From an uncultured Ruminiclostridium sp. (lineage in GTDB: Bacteria; Bacillota; Clostridia; Oscillospirales; Ruminococcaceae), in assembly GCA_947594425.1 (NCBI GenBank), contig CANQED010000003.1, positions 1 to 64,000 of the forward strand: 64,000 nt of DNA, read 5' to 3'. A program made the position numbers and the translations under genes. This document shows, one piece after another, positions 34,098 through 45,007 of this stretch (position 1 is its first letter; each line of letters starts with the position of its first letter). A model generated the notes under the pieces. The model saw only the letters and a list, made by a program, of their open reading frames with translations. It was not told where the DNA came from and ran no database searches.

Positions 34098-34439
34098 TTA
34101 GACAAGCTCTATGACAGCCATCTCTGCGGCGTCGCCTCTCCTCGGACCTATCTTTATGATACGGGTGTATCCGCCGTTTACGGACGCGTACTTAGGCGCT
34201 ATCTCGTCAAACAGCTTCTTAGCGACGTCTTCCTTGGTGACATATGCCAAAACCTGACGCTTAGTGTGCAGGGTGTTGGCTTTGCCGAGGGTTATCATCT
34301 TTTCTGCGGCACTGCGTACCTCTTTGGCTCTGGTCACGGTGGTCGTGATCTTGCCCTTTTCAAGCAGCAGTGTTACCATACCTCTGAGCATAGCTCTTCT
34401 GTGGTCAGTGGTCCTGCCTAACTTTCTTGATCCTGCCAT
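34098..34439 (-). CDS. rplQ: 50S ribosomal protein L17
   Basis: Binds 23S rRNA near the exit tunnel. The start [18 protein letters not shown] is diagnostic, and 113 residues is the normal bacterial length. It is the last gene of the alpha cluster, 108 bp after rpoA. Confidence 0.97.
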   Translation of the reverse strand: MAGSRKLGRTTDHRRAMLRGMVTLLLEKGKITTTVTRAKEVRSAAEKMITLGKANTLHTKRQVLAYVTKEDVAKKLFDEIAPKYASVNGGYTRIIKIGPRRGDAAEMAVIELV

Positions 34440-34547
34440 CTTATTTATATGCCTCCCGAAAGAGGCATTCCTCCTTTCGTGTGTCTGAACAGCTTTCTTT
34501 TATACGAATAAGGGCGAAAGCCGTCAGGCGGTTAAAGTGCGGCGTTC

Positions 34548-35507
34548 TTATCCGTTGTCGTCGTCGCTTGCTAAATCAAAGCCGAGGGACTGGAGCTTGC
34601 TCCTTACCTCTTCAAACGACTTCTTGCCCAAGTTTCTGACCTTCATCATATCGCTCTGCGACATACTGATAAGATCGTCCACCGTGTTTATGTTGGCGCG
34701 TTTAAGGCAGTTGAATGAGCGTACCGACAGATCGAGATCGTCGATAGTCATCTCAAGCAGCTTATCCTTGCCGTTTTCGTTCTTGTCCGCCATCAGTTCG
34801 GGCTGGATAGCCTCCTCCGACAGCTCTACAAACAGCTGGAGATGGTCGGTGAGGACCTTAGCGGCATAGCTTACCGCCTCTTTAGCGGAGATAGTGCCGT
34901 CCGTCCAAACCTCCAAGAACAGCTTGTCATAGTCGGTCCTCTGACCGACGCGCGTGTTTTCAACTGTATAGTTCACCTTTAATACAGGTGTATAAATGCT
35001 GTCTACGGCAATCATACCGATCATAGGCTGAAGCTGCTGCTTATTCTTTTCGGCAGACACATAGCCTCTGCCTCTGTCAAGGGTTATCTCCATATAGAGC
35101 TTAGCTCCCGGACCGAGGGTAGCTATATGCATCCCGGGGTCGAGTACTTCTATCTCGCTGTCGGTCTTTATATCGCCGGCAGTTACGTCGCACTCGCCCT
35201 CAGCTTCGATATAAACTGTTTTCGGGCATTCGCCATACATTTTCGCAATAAGACCCTTGATGTTGAGCACGATCTCCGTGACGTCCTCTTTGACACCGGG
35301 GATAGTGGAAAATTCGTGCTGCACTCCGTCTATCTTTACCGATGTCACGGCTACTCCGGGGAGTGACGAAAGCAAAACACGGCGCAGGCTGTTGCCCAGC
35401 GTGTTGCCGTACCCTGCTTCGAGCGGCTCAAGCGTGAACATACCATAGGTCCCGTCGGGCTTTAGCTTAACGGTATCTATTACGGGCTTTTCGATTTTTT
35501 CAAGCAT
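34548..35507 (-). CDS. rpoA: RNA polymerase alpha subunit
   Basis: The 319-residue protein has the assembly domain ([20 protein letters not shown]) and a C-terminal domain for UP-element and activator binding ([19 protein letters not shown]). Start ATG 35507 has GGGAGGG at 8 bp; the longer frame to 35582 is not homologous. It is separated from rpsD by a 199-bp gap with hairpins, unusually long for this cluster. Confidence 0.97.
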   Translation of the reverse strand: MLEKIEKPVIDTVKLKPDGTYGMFTLEPLEAGYGNTLGNSLRRVLLSSLPGVAVTSVKIDGVQHEFSTIPGVKEDVTEIVLNIKGLIAKMYGECPKTVYIEAEGECDVTAGDIKTDSEIEVLDPGMHIATLGPGAKLYMEITLDRGRGYVSAEKNKQQLQPMIGMIAVDSIYTPVLKVNYTVENTRVGQRTDYDKLFLEVWTDGTISAKEAVSYAAKVLTDHLQLFVELSEEAIQPELMADKNENGKDKLLEMTIDDLDLSVRSFNCLKRANINTVDDLISMSQSDMMKVRNLGKKSFEEVRSKLQSLGFDLASDDDNG

Positions 35508-35706
35508 TTGGTTTACCCTCCCACAAGTTTGTTTGTTGTTGATTCGGGCTGCGCCCGACCGTAAACGGGCTGTTTTTACCAAAGGTAAAACGTCCGGTTA
35601 ATTTTAAATTACGCTTTAGGGCATTTTGCCCCGCGCGGTAAACGGCACGCAATCGTAAATTAAAAATAACTGAAATATGCCGTGCGGCACAAAAAGAGTA
35701 TGTCGA

Positions 35707-36303
35707 TTATTTAGAGTACAACTCTATGATAAGGTGCTCTGCGATCTCATAGTCGATCTCGTCGCGGTTGGAGTCGCGCAGGACCTTTCCTAACATTGCC
35801 TCTTTATTTACGTCCAGCCATAACGGGATAAGTCTCCCGTTCGTTTGTTCAGCAATCTGTGCAAACTTGGGGCTCTTCTTGCTTTTTTCGCTGACTGCAA
35901 TAACATCTCCGGGCTTTACTCTGTAGGAAGGAACGTCTACTCTCTTGCCGTTTACGGTAAAGTGCCCGTGAGTTACAAGCTGTCTTGACTCGCGTCTGGT
36001 TATAGCCATACCCATTCTGAATACAACGTTGTCAAGCCTTTGCTCGAGTATCTTGAGCAAATTCTCACCCGAGTTGCCCTCCATCTTGACAGCCTTTTCG
36101 TAATAATGATAGAACTGCTTTTCAAGCACGCCGTAAATGAATTTGAGCTTCTGCTTTTCTTTAAGCTGCAAACCGTAATCGGAGACCTTTCTCCTGTTGT
36201 TAGCGTTTGCGTGACGGTTTGTTTCTTTGCTGTATCCCAATACCATGGGAGAAATACCTAAAGCCTTGCATCTCTTCAAGACCGGTTGTCTGTCTACTGC
36301 CAT
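35707..36303 (-). CDS. rpsD: 30S ribosomal protein S4
   Basis: A 198-residue primary 16S-binding protein with a C-terminal S4 RNA-binding domain (LEQRLDNVVFRMGMA...RRESRQLV). The N-terminus lacks the zinc-binding Cys cluster of the C+ form, so this is a C- S4. In several bacteria S4 represses its own operon, which may relate to the structured gap downstream. Confidence 0.97.
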   Translation of the reverse strand: MAVDRQPVLKRCKALGISPMVLGYSKETNRHANANNRRKVSDYGLQLKEKQKLKFIYGVLEKQFYHYYEKAVKMEGNSGENLLKILEQRLDNVVFRMGMAITRRESRQLVTHGHFTVNGKRVDVPSYRVKPGDVIAVSEKSKKSPKFAQIAEQTNGRLIPLWLDVNKEAMLGKVLRDSNRDEIDYEIAEHLIIELYSK

Positions 36304-36389
36304 TTGTCAGTACCTCCGTTTATTGATAAAATATCGTTTCTTATGCGGTAATACCGCATACGCGACTCCGAGCTAACGTACTCGGTTTG

Positions 36390-36794
36390 TTATACACGTC
36401 TGCGCTTAGGCGGACGGCATCCGTTGTGAGGTATAGGAGTAACATCCTTTATCATCTTTACCTCAAGTCCTGCTGCCTGCAATGCTCTTATAGCAGCCTC
36501 ACGACCCATACCGGGACCCTTTACGAATACCTCTACGGTCTTAAGTCCGTGCTCCATAGCAGCCTTAGCGGCGGTCTCTGCCGCGCTCTGAGCGGCGAAG
36601 GGAGTGGACTTTCTTGAGCCTCTGAAGCCGAGCTCGCCTGCCGACGCCCACGATAAGGTGTTGCCCTGATTGTCGGTTATGGTCACTATCGTGTTGTTAA
36701 AGCTCGACTGGATATGAGCCGCGCCGTTTTCTATGTTCTTGCGCTCGCGGCGTCTGCGGATAACGGGCTTCTTTGAACCTGTTTGCTTTGCCAT
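36390..36794 (-). CDS. rpsK: 30S ribosomal protein S11
   Basis: A 134-residue protein of the platform of the small subunit near the mRNA exit site. Typical blocks: [28 protein letters not shown], and the basic end [10 protein letters not shown]. It lies 27 bp behind rpsM. Confidence 0.97.
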   Translation of the reverse strand: MAKQTGSKKPVIRRRRERKNIENGAAHIQSSFNNTIVTITDNQGNTLSWASAGELGFRGSRKSTPFAAQSAAETAAKAAMEHGLKTVEVFVKGPGMGREAAIRALQAAGLEVKMIKDVTPIPHNGCRPPKRRRV

Positions 36795-36821
36795 TTATTT
36801 ACCACCTTTCACGAAGTAAAA

Positions 36822-37193
36822 TTACTTCTTCTTATTAGCGATGGTCTTCTTAGGACCTTTTCTTGTTCTTGCATTGGTCTTGGTGCGCTGACCGCGTACG
36901 GGCAGACCCTTGCGGTGACGAGTTCCTCTGTAGCAGTTGATCTCGACAAGTCGCTTGATGTTGAGCGCTACCTCTCTTCTCAGGTCGCCCTCTACCGGTA
37001 TGCCGAGCTTGTCTATCGCGTCACGAATTCTGCTCTCTTCTTCACCGGTGAGATCCTTTACTCTGGTGTTGGGGTCAACGCCCGCAGCCGCCAGAATATC
37101 GTTAGATTTCTTTCTGCCGATGCCGTAAACGTATGTCAAGCCTATCTCGACACGCTTTTCTCTCGGCAGGTCAATGCCGGCAATTCTTGCCAT
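36822..37193 (-). CDS. rpsM: 30S ribosomal protein S13
   Basis: A 123-residue protein of the small-subunit head contacting the P-site tRNA and forming bridges to the large subunit. It begins [14 protein letters not shown] and ends in the basic [11 protein letters not shown] tail. It lies 27 bp after rpmJ. Confidence 0.97.
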   Translation of the reverse strand: MARIAGIDLPREKRVEIGLTYVYGIGRKKSNDILAAAGVDPNTRVKDLTGEEESRIRDAIDKLGIPVEGDLRREVALNIKRLVEINCYRGTRHRKGLPVRGQRTKTNARTRKGPKKTIANKKK

Positions 37194-37220
37194 ATCATTT
37201 TCCTCCTGTTAATATAGGGC

Positions 37221-37334
37221 TTAGCCCTGTCTTTGCTTGTGCTTGGGGTCCTGGCAGATGACCATGACCTTGCCCTTGCGCTTGATAACCTTGCACTTAT
37301 CGCACATAGGCTTTACCGAAGGTCTTACTTTCAT
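37221..37334 (-). CDS. rpmJ: 50S ribosomal protein L36
   Basis: A 37-residue protein read directly from the minus strand. It begins [20 protein letters not shown] and ends [11 protein letters not shown]. The CxxC...C...H pattern shows the zinc-binding (C+) form. It has a GGAAGGA ribosome site and sits in its usual place between infA and rpsM. Confidence 0.96.
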   Translation of the reverse strand: MKVRPSVKPMCDKCKVIKRKGKVMVICQDPKHKQRQG

Positions 37335-37380
37335 GATTAAATCCTTCCTTCCGACCGGAATATCCGGTATAAATGCGTAA

Positions 37381-37599
37381 TTACTTGGCTCTCCAGGTAA
37401 TTCTTCCCTTAGTAAGGTCGTAAGGTGACATTTCGACCGTGACCTTGTCGCCGGGCAGTATGCGGATAAAATTCATACGCAGCTTGCCGCTGACATGAGC
37501 CAGTATCTTGTGTCCGTTCTCCAGCTCGACTTGAAACGTCGCGTTAGGCAATGCCTCAAGTATCTTGCCGTTTACTTCGATTACGTCCTCTTTAGACAA
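37381..37599 (-). CDS. infA: translation initiation factor IF-1
   Basis: An OB-fold factor (72 aa, the standard length) that occupies the A site during initiation. I start it at TTG 37599 ([18 protein letters not shown]), preceded by AGGAGAG; frames reaching further upstream are unsupported. The start overlaps the end of the KOW-protein gene by 8 bp. Confidence 0.95.
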   Translation of the reverse strand: MSKEDVIEVNGKILEALPNATFQVELENGHKILAHVSGKLRMNFIRILPGDKVTVEMSPYDLTKGRITWRAK

Positions 37600-37867
37600 G
37601 ATGATCACTCTCCTCGCCGCTCTTAAGATCAAAATCCCTTAGAGCCGTTCTTAACTTTTTGTCGGTAATATCCGTAAGATCCAGCACCGTTCGCGTTTTG
37701 CTCAGGTGGAGCGGATTTTTCTTCTTCAAGGCGGAAAGCTTGCGGTGCTTGCCGTCGGCTATATACGCATAGCCGTCCTCTATCCTGATAACGACGCACC
37801 AGCTGCCGCTGTCGTGACCCGCCTTGCTCTTAACTATCATTCCGACTGACAGCGCCTCGAGTTCCAT
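37592..37867 (-). CDS. KOW-domain RNA-binding protein (L14e-like)
   Basis: A 91-residue protein with a KOW/SH3-like beta barrel at its N-terminus ([19 protein letters not shown]), resembling eukaryotic/archaeal L14e-L27e proteins. Firmicutes commonly carry it between map and infA, as here. Its binding site is not established; an association with ribosomes or rRNA is inferred. It lies 13 bp after map. Confidence 0.85.
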   Translation of the reverse strand: MELEALSVGMIVKSKAGHDSGSWCVVIRIEDGYAYIADGKHRKLSALKKKNPLHLSKTRTVLDLTDITDKKLRTALRDFDLKSGEESDHLV

Positions 37868-37880
37868 TGCGCGTCCTCCG

Positions 37881-38648
37881 TTATTTGGGATGATGCAATG
37901 CGCTCGCGGTCAATATCAGCGGCTCGCCGTCGGTTATCGCAACGGTGTGCTCAAAGTGTGCCGACAGATTGCCGTTGGCCTCTACGACCGTCCATTTGTC
38001 GGGGCGTATGATGACCTCGGCGCAGCTTTGATTTATCATCGGCTCGATACATATCACCATTCCGGGGACTAACCTCGGACCTCTGCCGGGCTTGCCGTAA
38101 TTCGGCACCTCGGGGTCCTCGTGCATTTCGTGCCCGATACCGTGACCGATGAACTTTCTTACTACGAAATAGCCTCTTTGCTCGCAATAGGTCTGCACCG
38201 CGTTTGATATGTCGCCTATGCGGTTGCCCGCGCGCGCCATCTTTATCCCCTCGTAAAGAGCCTGTTCGGTCGTGTCGAGCAATGCCCTCGCCTCGGGGCT
38301 GACCTCGCCGACCGTAAAGGTGTAGGCGTTGTCACCGTTATAGCCGTCGACCTCCGCGGTGACGTCTACCGACACGATGTCGCCCTCTTTTATGATCTTG
38401 GTCTTGGAGGGAATACCGTGGATAAGCTCGGAATTTACCGATATGCAGGCACTGCCGGGAAATCCGCAGTAGCCCTTTGACGACGGTATCGCGCCCTCGG
38501 ACGTGATATAGTCGTATATGACCTTATCGAGCTCCCACGTGCTCATACCTGCGTGCAGCGCCCTTCCCGCAGCCTCTAAGGCTCCCGCGGCTATAGCGCT
38601 CGAGCGTTTCATAAGCTCTATTTCTTTAGGCGATTTAACTTGGATCAT
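37881..38648 (-). CDS. map: methionine aminopeptidase, type I
   Basis: Removes the N-terminal Met from nascent proteins after deformylation. The five metal ligands are recognisable: Asp in SVDVTAEVDGYNGDNA (two), His in GHGIGHEMHEDP, Glu in CIEPM and Glu in FEHTVAITDGEP. At 255 residues it is the short form without a zinc-finger extension. Its ATG overlaps the adk stop by one base. Confidence 0.96.
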   Translation of the reverse strand: MIQVKSPKEIELMKRSSAIAAGALEAAGRALHAGMSTWELDKVIYDYITSEGAIPSSKGYCGFPGSACISVNSELIHGIPSKTKIIKEGDIVSVDVTAEVDGYNGDNAYTFTVGEVSPEARALLDTTEQALYEGIKMARAGNRIGDISNAVQTYCEQRGYFVVRKFIGHGIGHEMHEDPEVPNYGKPGRGPRLVPGMVICIEPMINQSCAEVIIRPDKWTVVEANGNLSAHFEHTVAITDGEPLILTASALHHPK

Positions 38649-39286
38649 TATAACTTCGCGCTTACAGCCTCGATAGTCAGCTTAGCGGTGTCCGCTACCT
38701 CTTCCTGACCCTCTACGGTAACGAGCTTGCCCTTGCCGCTGTAATAATCCTTTAGCGGCGCGGTCTTTTCGTAGTATACCTTAAGTCTCGATACGACCGT
38801 TTCGGGCTTGTCGTCCTCGCGCTGAACAAGATCTGCTCCGCACTTGTCGCACTTGCCCTCGGTCTTGGGGGGATTGTAGGTCACATGGTAGGACGCTCCG
38901 CAGCCGCCGCAAACGCGTCTGCCGGACATTCTCTCGATTATCTTCTCGTCGGGTACGTGTATCTCGATAACTCTGTCTATCTGCACGCCCATCTGCTCGA
39001 GAGCCTCCGCCTGAGCGACCGTCCTCGGAAAACCGTCGAGGATAAAGCCGTTCTTAGCGTCGTCCTGCGCTATTCTTTCTTTTAATATGCCGATGACCGC
39101 CTCGTCGGGAACAAGGTCGCCCCTGTCCATATATACCTTTGCGGCAAGTCCTGCGGCCGTGCCCTGCTTTACCGCCTCCCTGAGCATATTGCCCGTCGAG
39201 ATGGCAGGTATGTTGAACTTCTCGCTGATTATCTCAGCCTGTGTGCCTTTGCCTGCGCCCGGAGCGCCTAAGAAAATTAAATTCAT
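38648..39286 (-). CDS. adk: adenylate kinase
   Basis: Interconverts ATP+AMP and 2 ADP. P-loop [10 protein letters not shown] near residue 7 and [13 protein letters not shown] are intact. The LID has four Cys (CGGCGASYH and CDKCG), indicating a structural zinc as in many Gram-positive enzymes. Start ATG 39286 follows AGAAAGGA; the ten residues upstream of it are unlikely to be translated. It lies between secY and map. Confidence 0.96.
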   Translation of the reverse strand: MNLIFLGAPGAGKGTQAEIISEKFNIPAISTGNMLREAVKQGTAAGLAAKVYMDRGDLVPDEAVIGILKERIAQDDAKNGFILDGFPRTVAQAEALEQMGVQIDRVIEIHVPDEKIIERMSGRRVCGGCGASYHVTYNPPKTEGKCDKCGADLVQREDDKPETVVSRLKVYYEKTAPLKDYYSGKGKLVTVEGQEEVADTAKLTIEAVSAKL

Positions 39287-39308
39287 AGCAATTCCTTTCT
39301 CGTAAAGC

Positions 39309-40601
39309 TTATTCAAGGAAGCCCTTATGATGACGCATCATCATCTGGCTCTCAAGAGCACGAACCGTCTCAAGTGCAACGCCTACGACTATCAGTATTG
39401 TAGTACCGCCGAGCGACAGACCCGTCAATCCGGTCAGCTGAGCGAATATTATCGGGAATATCGCGATTATTCCGAGGAATATAGCGCCTACGAGCGTTAC
39501 CTTTGATAACGAATTGTGTATAAAGTCGGATGTCGGCTTGCCCGGACGATAGCCGGGTATCGCGCCGTTGTTCTTCTTCAGGTCATTAGCGATCTGTACG
39601 GGGTTATACTGCATCGCAATATAAAAGTAGTTGAACGCTATGATAAGGAAGAAGTAGATTATCGCGTACCATACGCTTGACTGGCTGAAAAATCTCATCA
39701 CGCCGCCCCAAAAGCCCTCGCTGTTGGCGGTAACTCCGAAAAACATACCGATAGTACCGGGAAGCGCCATAATGGAGCTTGCGAAGATTATCGGCATAAC
39801 GCCCGCCATTGCGACCTTTATCGGGATATGGTTGCTCTGACCGCCGTACATCTTTCTGCCGACTACTCTCTTGGCATACTGTACGGGGATACGCCTCTCG
39901 GCGTTGGTCATAAGGATAACAAACGCGATCATCAGTACATATATCACGAGTATCAGCGGAACGAATACCCAGTTCTGGGCGGTGTCCGCGGATATCTGTC
40001 CGAACAGATTTATTACCATGCTCGGTACGCGCGAGATAATACCTGCGAACAGTATCATTGAGATACCGTTTCCGATACCGTGTCTGCTTATCTGGTCGCC
40101 GAGCCATATGATAAGCGACGCACCCGCGACAAAGCAGGCGACTATCGTCACGGCGGCGACTATGCCGTCAAAGCCCTCGGTATAACGGACCGCGTTGTTG
40201 TTTCTTAGCATAAAGTAGTACGCAATGGACTGGAACAGCGCTATCGCGAGCGAGACTATCTTGGTTATGACAGTCAGCTTCTTGCGCCCCTCTTCGCCCT
40301 CTTTGCGCAGTCTTTCGAGCGCCGGTATCGCAACCGCGAGCAGCTGTATGATAATTGACGCGTTGATGTACGGAGTAATGGACATTGCGAACAATGTTCC
40401 GTTGCTCATCGCGCCGCCCGTCATAACGTCGAGATAATTCAGTATCGTTCCCTCGCCCATCAGATCCTTGATACCTGCGGGGTCTATGAACGGTACGAAC
40501 ATCTGTGCGCCTAAACGGAATATCACCACTATCAATAGTGTGAACAGCAGCTTTTTACGCAGATTGATGTCGGCCCACGCGTTTCTGAAAACCTGAAACA
40601 T
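39309..40601 (-). CDS. secY: preprotein translocase subunit SecY
   Basis: The channel-forming subunit of SecYEG, with about ten membrane helices in 430 residues. Recognisable pieces are the N-terminal [14 protein letters not shown], the plug region, [14 protein letters not shown] and the cytoplasmic loop [10 protein letters not shown] that contacts the ribosome. The start overlaps the rplO stop by one base, coupling it to ribosomal protein synthesis. Confidence 0.96.
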   Translation of the reverse strand: MFQVFRNAWADINLRKKLLFTLLIVVIFRLGAQMFVPFIDPAGIKDLMGEGTILNYLDVMTGGAMSNGTLFAMSITPYINASIIIQLLAVAIPALERLRKEGEEGRKKLTVITKIVSLAIALFQSIAYYFMLRNNNAVRYTEGFDGIVAAVTIVACFVAGASLIIWLGDQISRHGIGNGISMILFAGIISRVPSMVINLFGQISADTAQNWVFVPLILVIYVLMIAFVILMTNAERRIPVQYAKRVVGRKMYGGQSNHIPIKVAMAGVMPIIFASSIMALPGTIGMFFGVTANSEGFWGGVMRFFSQSSVWYAIIYFFLIIAFNYFYIAMQYNPVQIANDLKKNNGAIPGYRPGKPTSDFIHNSLSKVTLVGAIFLGIIAIFPIIFAQLTGLTGLSLGGTTILIVVGVALETVRALESQMMMRHHKGFLE

Positions 40602-41044
40602 TACAGCACCTCGATCTTTCCGCCTGCGTTCTCTATTTTCGACTTAGCAGTTTCGGAAAACTTTTCTGCCTTTACGGTAAAGCTCTTGGTAAGCTCGCCG
40701 TTTCCGAGTACCTTAACGCCGTCGAGCAGCTTAGTAACAAGTCCCGCCTTGATAAGAGCCTCTGCGTCGATAACCGCGCCGCTCTCAAAGCGTGCCTCTA
40801 AGTCGGATACGTTTACGACCGTATATTCCTTAGCGAAAATATTGTTAAAGCCTCTCTTAGGCATACGTCTTGCTAAAGATGTCTGACCGCCTTCAAATCC
40901 CGGTCTTACTCCGCCGCCGGATCTTGCCCACTGACCCTTGTGTCCTTTGCCGGCAGTCTTGCCGTGACCCGAGCCGTGACCGCGACCTATGCGCTTAACG
41001 TCTTTAGTAGCGCCTATAGCGGGTGATAATTCGTGTAGCTTCAA
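40601..41044 (-). CDS. rplO: 50S ribosomal protein L15
   Basis: A 147-residue late-assembly protein with a basic Gly-rich extended N-terminus ([20 protein letters not shown]) that threads into 23S rRNA, and a globular C-terminus. It follows rpmD by 50 bp. Confidence 0.97.
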   Translation of the reverse strand: MKLHELSPAIGATKDVKRIGRGHGSGHGKTAGKGHKGQWARSGGGVRPGFEGGQTSLARRMPKRGFNNIFAKEYTVVNVSDLEARFESGAVIDAEALIKAGLVTKLLDGVKVLGNGELTKSFTVKAEKFSETAKSKIENAGGKIEVL

Positions 41045-41094
41045 TCGTTACACCTCCTGTTGTATATAATGTGCATAGCTGTAAAGGCGAGGGA

Positions 41095-41271
41095 TTATTC
41101 CTCGGTCACCTCTACCAGATACGAAATCTCTTTGATCTTTCCTCTTGTCGCCGCGTTGTCGGGCTGAACCGTTTCAGCGCCTATCTTGCGCAGGCCAAGG
41201 GACTCGGCAGTCGCTATATGACTGTCCTTACGTCCTACAAGGGACTTGACCAGCTTTATCTTTAAAGCCAT
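41095..41271 (-). CDS. rpmD: 50S ribosomal protein L30
   Basis: A 58-residue protein read from the minus strand. It begins MALKIKLVKSLVGRKDSHI and continues with LGLRKIGAETVQPDN, matching the bacterial L30 family. It has a GGAAAGGA site and lies in the usual place between rpsE and rplO. Confidence 0.95.
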   Translation of the reverse strand: MALKIKLVKSLVGRKDSHIATAESLGLRKIGAETVQPDNAATRGKIKEISYLVEVTEE

Positions 41272-41300
41272 GTCGGTTTCCGTCCTTTCCCTAATATAAC

Positions 41301-41801
41301 TCAGCCGAGTATTTCCTTAATGGTCTTGCCTCTGATAGCTGCGACCTGCTCGGCGTCTCTCAGCGAGGTAAGTCCCGCCATGGTAGCTCTTACCACGTTG
41401 CAGGGATTGTTCGAGCGCAAAGACTTAGTACGGATATTCTTTATACCCGCCATCTCGACTACCGCACGAACAGGACCGCCCGCGATAACGCCGGTACCCT
41501 CGGGAGCAGGCTTGAGCAGCACGGTGCCCGCGCCAAATCTGCCTGTAACCTCGTGAGGGATGGTCGTGCCCTTAAGAGCTATCTTAACGATATTCTTCTT
41601 AGCGTCCTCAATACCCTTGCGGATAGCGTCGGGAACTTCGCTCGACTTGCCCATACCGAAGCCGACTATGCCGTTCTGATCGCCTACCACTACCAGCGCC
41701 GCAAACTTCATTATGCGTCCGCCCTTAACGGTCTTGGATACGCGATTTATGGCAACTACCTTTTCGGAAAGCTCATATTTGCTTGCATCTAAAAGTGCCA
41801 A
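41301..41801 (-). CDS. rpsE: 30S ribosomal protein S5
   Basis: A 166-residue protein important for decoding accuracy and the helicase activity of the small subunit. Blocks [20 protein letters not shown] and [17 protein letters not shown] (the spectinomycin-loop neighbourhood) are standard. Confidence 0.97.
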   Translation of the reverse strand: MALLDASKYELSEKVVAINRVSKTVKGGRIMKFAALVVVGDQNGIVGFGMGKSSEVPDAIRKGIEDAKKNIVKIALKGTTIPHEVTGRFGAGTVLLKPAPEGTGVIAGGPVRAVVEMAGIKNIRTKSLRSNNPCNVVRATMAGLTSLRDAEQVAAIRGKTIKEILG

Positions 41802-41824
41802 ATCCTTGTCCTCCTATATCCTTC

Positions 41825-42184
41825 TTAAAAGCTGAGTCCGCCTTCGCGGGCGCCGTCTGCGAGCGCGGCAACTCTTCCGTGGTAGATGTAACCCGAACGG
41901 TCAAATACCGCTTCGCTTATACCTGCGTTCTTAGCCTTCTCGGCAAGCGCGAGTCCGACCTTCTTTGCCGCCTCGACGTTTCCGCCCTGACCCTCAAAGC
42001 CCTTGTCCATAGTGGACGCGCTGCAAAGGGTCTTGCCTGCCGTATCATCGATAAGCTGCGCATAGATGTGCTTTGCGCTGCGGAACACGCTCAGACGCGG
42101 ACGTGCCGCCGTGCCGCTTATCTTTGCGCGTACGCGCTTGCGGCGTTTGAGCCTGCTCTTCTTGCTGTCTATAACCTTGATCAT
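41825..42184 (-). CDS. rplR: 50S ribosomal protein L18
   Basis: A 119-residue 5S rRNA-binding protein. It has the basic N-terminus [15 protein letters not shown] and the family core [20 protein letters not shown], and lies 20 bp downstream of rplF. Confidence 0.97.
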   Translation of the reverse strand: MIKVIDSKKSRLKRRKRVRAKISGTAARPRLSVFRSAKHIYAQLIDDTAGKTLCSASTMDKGFEGQGGNVEAAKKVGLALAEKAKNAGISEAVFDRSGYIYHGRVAALADGAREGGLSF

Positions 42185-42204
42185 ATTCTATTCACCCCTT
42201 GCGA

Positions 42205-42750
42205 TTACTTCTTGCCCTTACCGGCTTTTCCTTCCTTGCGGCGGATAACTTCATCGACGTACTTTATGCCCTTGCCCTTGTACGGCTCGGGAGGACGCTT
42301 GCCTCTTACCTCGGAGGCGAACTGTCCGACTTTCTGCTTGTCGATACCGGTAATGATTATTTTATTGGGTGCGGGCGACTCTATCTTGATATCGTCCGTA
42401 TCGGATACGACTACCTGATGTGAGTAACCGAGGTTCATCACGAGATCCTTGCCCTGCTTTTGTACACGATAGCCTACGCCGTTTACCTCGAGCTCTTTGG
42501 AATAGCCCTCGGTCACGCCGATTATCATGTTGTGTATAAGCGTTCTGGTAAGACCGTGCAGTGCGCGGTTCTCCTTTGAGTCGTCGGGACGCTCTACCGT
42601 TACGGCAGCGCCCTCCGCCTTTATTGTCATAGAGGGCTTAAACTCTTTAACGAGCGTGCCCTTAGGACCTTTTACCGTAACTGTGGTACCGTCGACCTTT
42701 ACGTCGACGCCGGCAGGAACAGCTATCGGCATTCTACCTATTCTTGACAT
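42205..42750 (-). CDS. rplF: 50S ribosomal protein L6
   Basis: A 181-residue protein at the base of the stalk near the factor-binding centre, with two repeated L6 domains. It starts MSRIGRMPIAVPAGVDV and ends with the conserved RGKRPPEPYKGKGIKY block. Confidence 0.97.
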   Translation of the reverse strand: MSRIGRMPIAVPAGVDVKVDGTTVTVKGPKGTLVKEFKPSMTIKAEGAAVTVERPDDSKENRALHGLTRTLIHNMIIGVTEGYSKELEVNGVGYRVQKQGKDLVMNLGYSHQVVVSDTDDIKIESPAPNKIIITGIDKQKVGQFASEVRGKRPPEPYKGKGIKYVDEVIRRKEGKAGKGKK

Positions 42751-42765
42751 ATCTGTTCCTCCTTA

Positions 42766-43164
42766 TTACCAAACGAAAGCGAGCACTTCGCCGCCAACGT
42801 TGTTCTTGCGTGCCTCTCTGTCGGTCATAATACCCTTAGAGGTGGACACTATGGCTATCCCGAGGCCTTTCATGACCTTGGGCATATCCTTGCTGTTTGA
42901 GTAGATCCTCAACCCGGGCTTGCTCACTCTGCGTAAGCCCGTGATGACCTGCGACTTGTTCTCAGTATACTTTAAAGTGATCCTGATGACGCCCTGCTTG
43001 CCGTCGTCGATGACCTTGAAATTCTTAATGTAGCCCTCGTCAAGCAATATCTGCGCGATCTGCTTCTTTATGTTAGAAGCGGGGACGTCGACAGTGGGAT
43101 GCTTAGCCGAGTTCGCATTACGGATCCTTGTCAGCATATCTGCGATAGTATCGGTGATCTGCAT
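42766..43164 (-). CDS. rpsH: 30S ribosomal protein S8
   Basis: A 132-residue primary 16S-binding protein: [13 protein letters not shown] at the start, [17 protein letters not shown] in the middle. In Gamma-proteobacteria S8 represses the spc operon; nothing here shows whether that occurs in this organism. Confidence 0.97.
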   Translation of the reverse strand: MQITDTIADMLTRIRNANSAKHPTVDVPASNIKKQIAQILLDEGYIKNFKVIDDGKQGVIRITLKYTENKSQVITGLRRVSKPGLRIYSNSKDMPKVMKGLGIAIVSTSKGIMTDREARKNNVGGEVLAFVW

Positions 43165-43196
43165 TACTTACTTCCTCCTTAAAATATTTCTGCCGA

Positions 43197-43382
43197 TTAC
43201 CAGCTGGATTTCTTTACGCCGGGAATCTGTCCTTTATAAGCAAGCTCTCTAAAGCAAATTCTGCAAATGCCGAACTTACGCATATACGCGTGAGGTCTTC
43301 CGCAAATCTTGCATCTGTTGTAAGAACGTGTGGAAAACTTTGCAGGACGCTGCTGCTTAGCGATCATTGATTTCTTTGCCAT
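43197..43382 (-). CDS. rpsN: 30S ribosomal protein S14, zinc type
   Basis: A 61-residue short (type Z) S14 with a zinc ribbon, [20 protein letters not shown]. This C+ form requires zinc; no alternative C- copy lies in the window. It is placed between rplE and rpsH as usual. Confidence 0.97.
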   Translation of the reverse strand: MAKKSMIAKQQRPAKFSTRSYNRCKICGRPHAYMRKFGICRICFRELAYKGQIPGVKKSSW

Positions 43383-43401
43383 ATCTGTCGAGTTTCCTTT
43401 C

Positions 43402-43941
43402 TTACTTAGCGAACGGAGCGCCCATAAGAGTGAGCAGCTCTCTTGCTTCTTCGTCGGTCTTGGCGGTGGTGATAAAGTTTATATCCATACCGCGTACCTT
43501 GTCGATCTTATCGTACTCGATCTCGGGGAATATCAGCTGCTCCTTGATGCCGAGGGAGTAATTGCCTCTGCCGTCAAAGGAATTGGGATTAACTCCTCTG
43601 AAGTCGCGTACACGCGGGAGCGCTACATTGAAAAATCTGTCGAGAAACTCGTACATCTTCTCATCTCTGAGCGTTACCTTGACGCCGATTATCATACCCT
43701 CTCTGAGCTTGAAGTTTGCGACAGACTTCTTTGCGCGGCAAACCACGGGCTTTTGTCCGGTGATTAGCGAAAGGTCGTTCATTATCGCGTCGACTACCTT
43801 GGCGTTTTCTTTTGCCTCGCCGCAGCCGACGTTGATAACTATCTTGTCGAGCTTGGGCACTTGCATTACGCTCTTATAGCCGAACTTCTTAAACAGAGCA
43901 GGTGCAACGGTCTGTCTGTAATATGCTTTCATTCTTGTCAT
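43402..43941 (-). CDS. rplE: 50S ribosomal protein L5
   Basis: A 179-residue 5S rRNA- and P-site tRNA-contacting protein of the central protuberance. [20 protein letters not shown] and [18 protein letters not shown] are characteristic. The ATG at 43941 has GGAG at 10 bp. The gap to rplX is 71 bp. Confidence 0.97.
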   Translation of the reverse strand: MTRMKAYYRQTVAPALFKKFGYKSVMQVPKLDKIVINVGCGEAKENAKVVDAIMNDLSLITGQKPVVCRAKKSVANFKLREGMIIGVKVTLRDEKMYEFLDRFFNVALPRVRDFRGVNPNSFDGRGNYSLGIKEQLIFPEIEYDKIDKVRGMDINFITTAKTDEEARELLTLMGAPFAK

Positions 43942-44012
43942 AGTTTATTTTCTCCTTACCGCACGGAAGCCGGAAGTTACTTTATCCGACCTCTCCGCCG
44001 TTGTAGTGGATC

Positions 44013-44327
44013 TTACAGCTCTGCTCCGCAGCGCTTGCAGACCCTTATCTTCTTATCGCCCTTGATCTCGTGACCTACTCTCGTGGGCTTGTTGCATTTG
44101 GGGCATACAGGCATTACCTTGCACGCGTATATGGGAGCCTCGGCCTTAACAAGACCGCCGAACTCGCCCTGGCGCTTAGCCTTAACGTGCTTGGTCACTA
44201 TGTTTCTGCCTTCGATGATGACCTTGCGTTCCTTGGGGGAAACCTCAAGCACCTTGCCCTGCTTGCCCTTATCCTTGCCGGAAATGACCTGCACGGTATC
44301 GCCGGTCTTTATATGCAGTGTGTTCAT
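44013..44327 (-). CDS. rplX: 50S ribosomal protein L24
   Basis: A 104-residue assembly initiator with an N-terminal KOW motif ([18 protein letters not shown]). The C-terminus carries CPKCNKP...RVCKRCG, a zinc-ribbon-like Cys set found in a subset of L24 proteins. Confidence 0.97.
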   Translation of the reverse strand: MNTLHIKTGDTVQVISGKDKGKQGKVLEVSPKERKVIIEGRNIVTKHVKAKRQGEFGGLVKAEAPIYACKVMPVCPKCNKPTRVGHEIKGDKKIRVCKRCGAEL

Positions 44328-44340
44328 AACTACCTCCGGA

Positions 44341-44709
44341 TCATAATACTTCGGGAGCGAGCGACAGGATCTTTACATAATCCTTATCTCTCAGCTCTCT
44401 GGCTACAGGCCCGAATATACGGGTGCCTCTGGGGTTCTTATCTTCTCTTATAATAACGGCAGCGTTCTCGTCAAAACGAATGTATGTGCCGTCGTCGCGT
44501 CTGAGTCCCGTCGTGGAGCGCACTATCACGCACTTAACAACATCGCCCTTTTTAACTGTCCCGCCGGGGTTAGCCTTCTTGACGGAGGCTACTACCACGT
44601 CGCCGATGTTTGCGTACTTTCTGCGCGTACCGCCGAGAACTCTTATGCACATAAGCTCTTTAGCACCGGTGTTGTCCGCTACCTTTAAGCGTGTCTGCAT
44701 CTGAATCAT
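44341..44709 (-). CDS. rplN: 50S ribosomal protein L14
   Basis: A 122-residue five-stranded barrel protein at the subunit interface. [21 protein letters not shown] and SLAPEVL at the end are typical. AAAGGAG precedes the ATG at 44709. Confidence 0.97.
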   Translation of the reverse strand: MIQMQTRLKVADNTGAKELMCIRVLGGTRRKYANIGDVVVASVKKANPGGTVKKGDVVKCVIVRSTTGLRRDDGTYIRFDENAAVIIREDKNPRGTRIFGPVARELRDKDYVKILSLAPEVL

Positions 44710-44746
44710 GGATACTTCTCCTTTACGCTTTATTAGCTGTAATAAA

Positions 44747-45004
44747 TTACTTAGCCTTCTCGATGATGTTTACCAAACGCCATCTCTTATCCTTTGAAAG
44801 CGGTCTGGTCTCCATTATCTCGACCTTGTCGCCTATATTGCAGGAATTGTTCTCGTCATGTGCCTTGAACTTTATCGTGCGCTTGATTATCTTCTTGTAG
44901 AGAGGGTGGCGGACATTGTCCTCGATAGCTACAACGATGGTCTTGTCCATCTTGTTGCTTACTACCTTGCCGACTCTTGTCTTTCTTAAGTTTCTCTCAC
45001 TCAC
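44747..45004 (-). CDS. rpsQ: 30S ribosomal protein S17
   Basis: An 85-residue OB-fold primary-binding protein. It begins [19 protein letters not shown] and has the [22 protein letters not shown] core. It is 3 bp from rpmC. Confidence 0.97.
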   Translation of the reverse strand: MSERNLRKTRVGKVVSNKMDKTIVVAIEDNVRHPLYKKIIKRTIKFKAHDENNSCNIGDKVEIMETRPLSKDKRWRLVNIIEKAK

Positions 45005-45007
45005 AGC

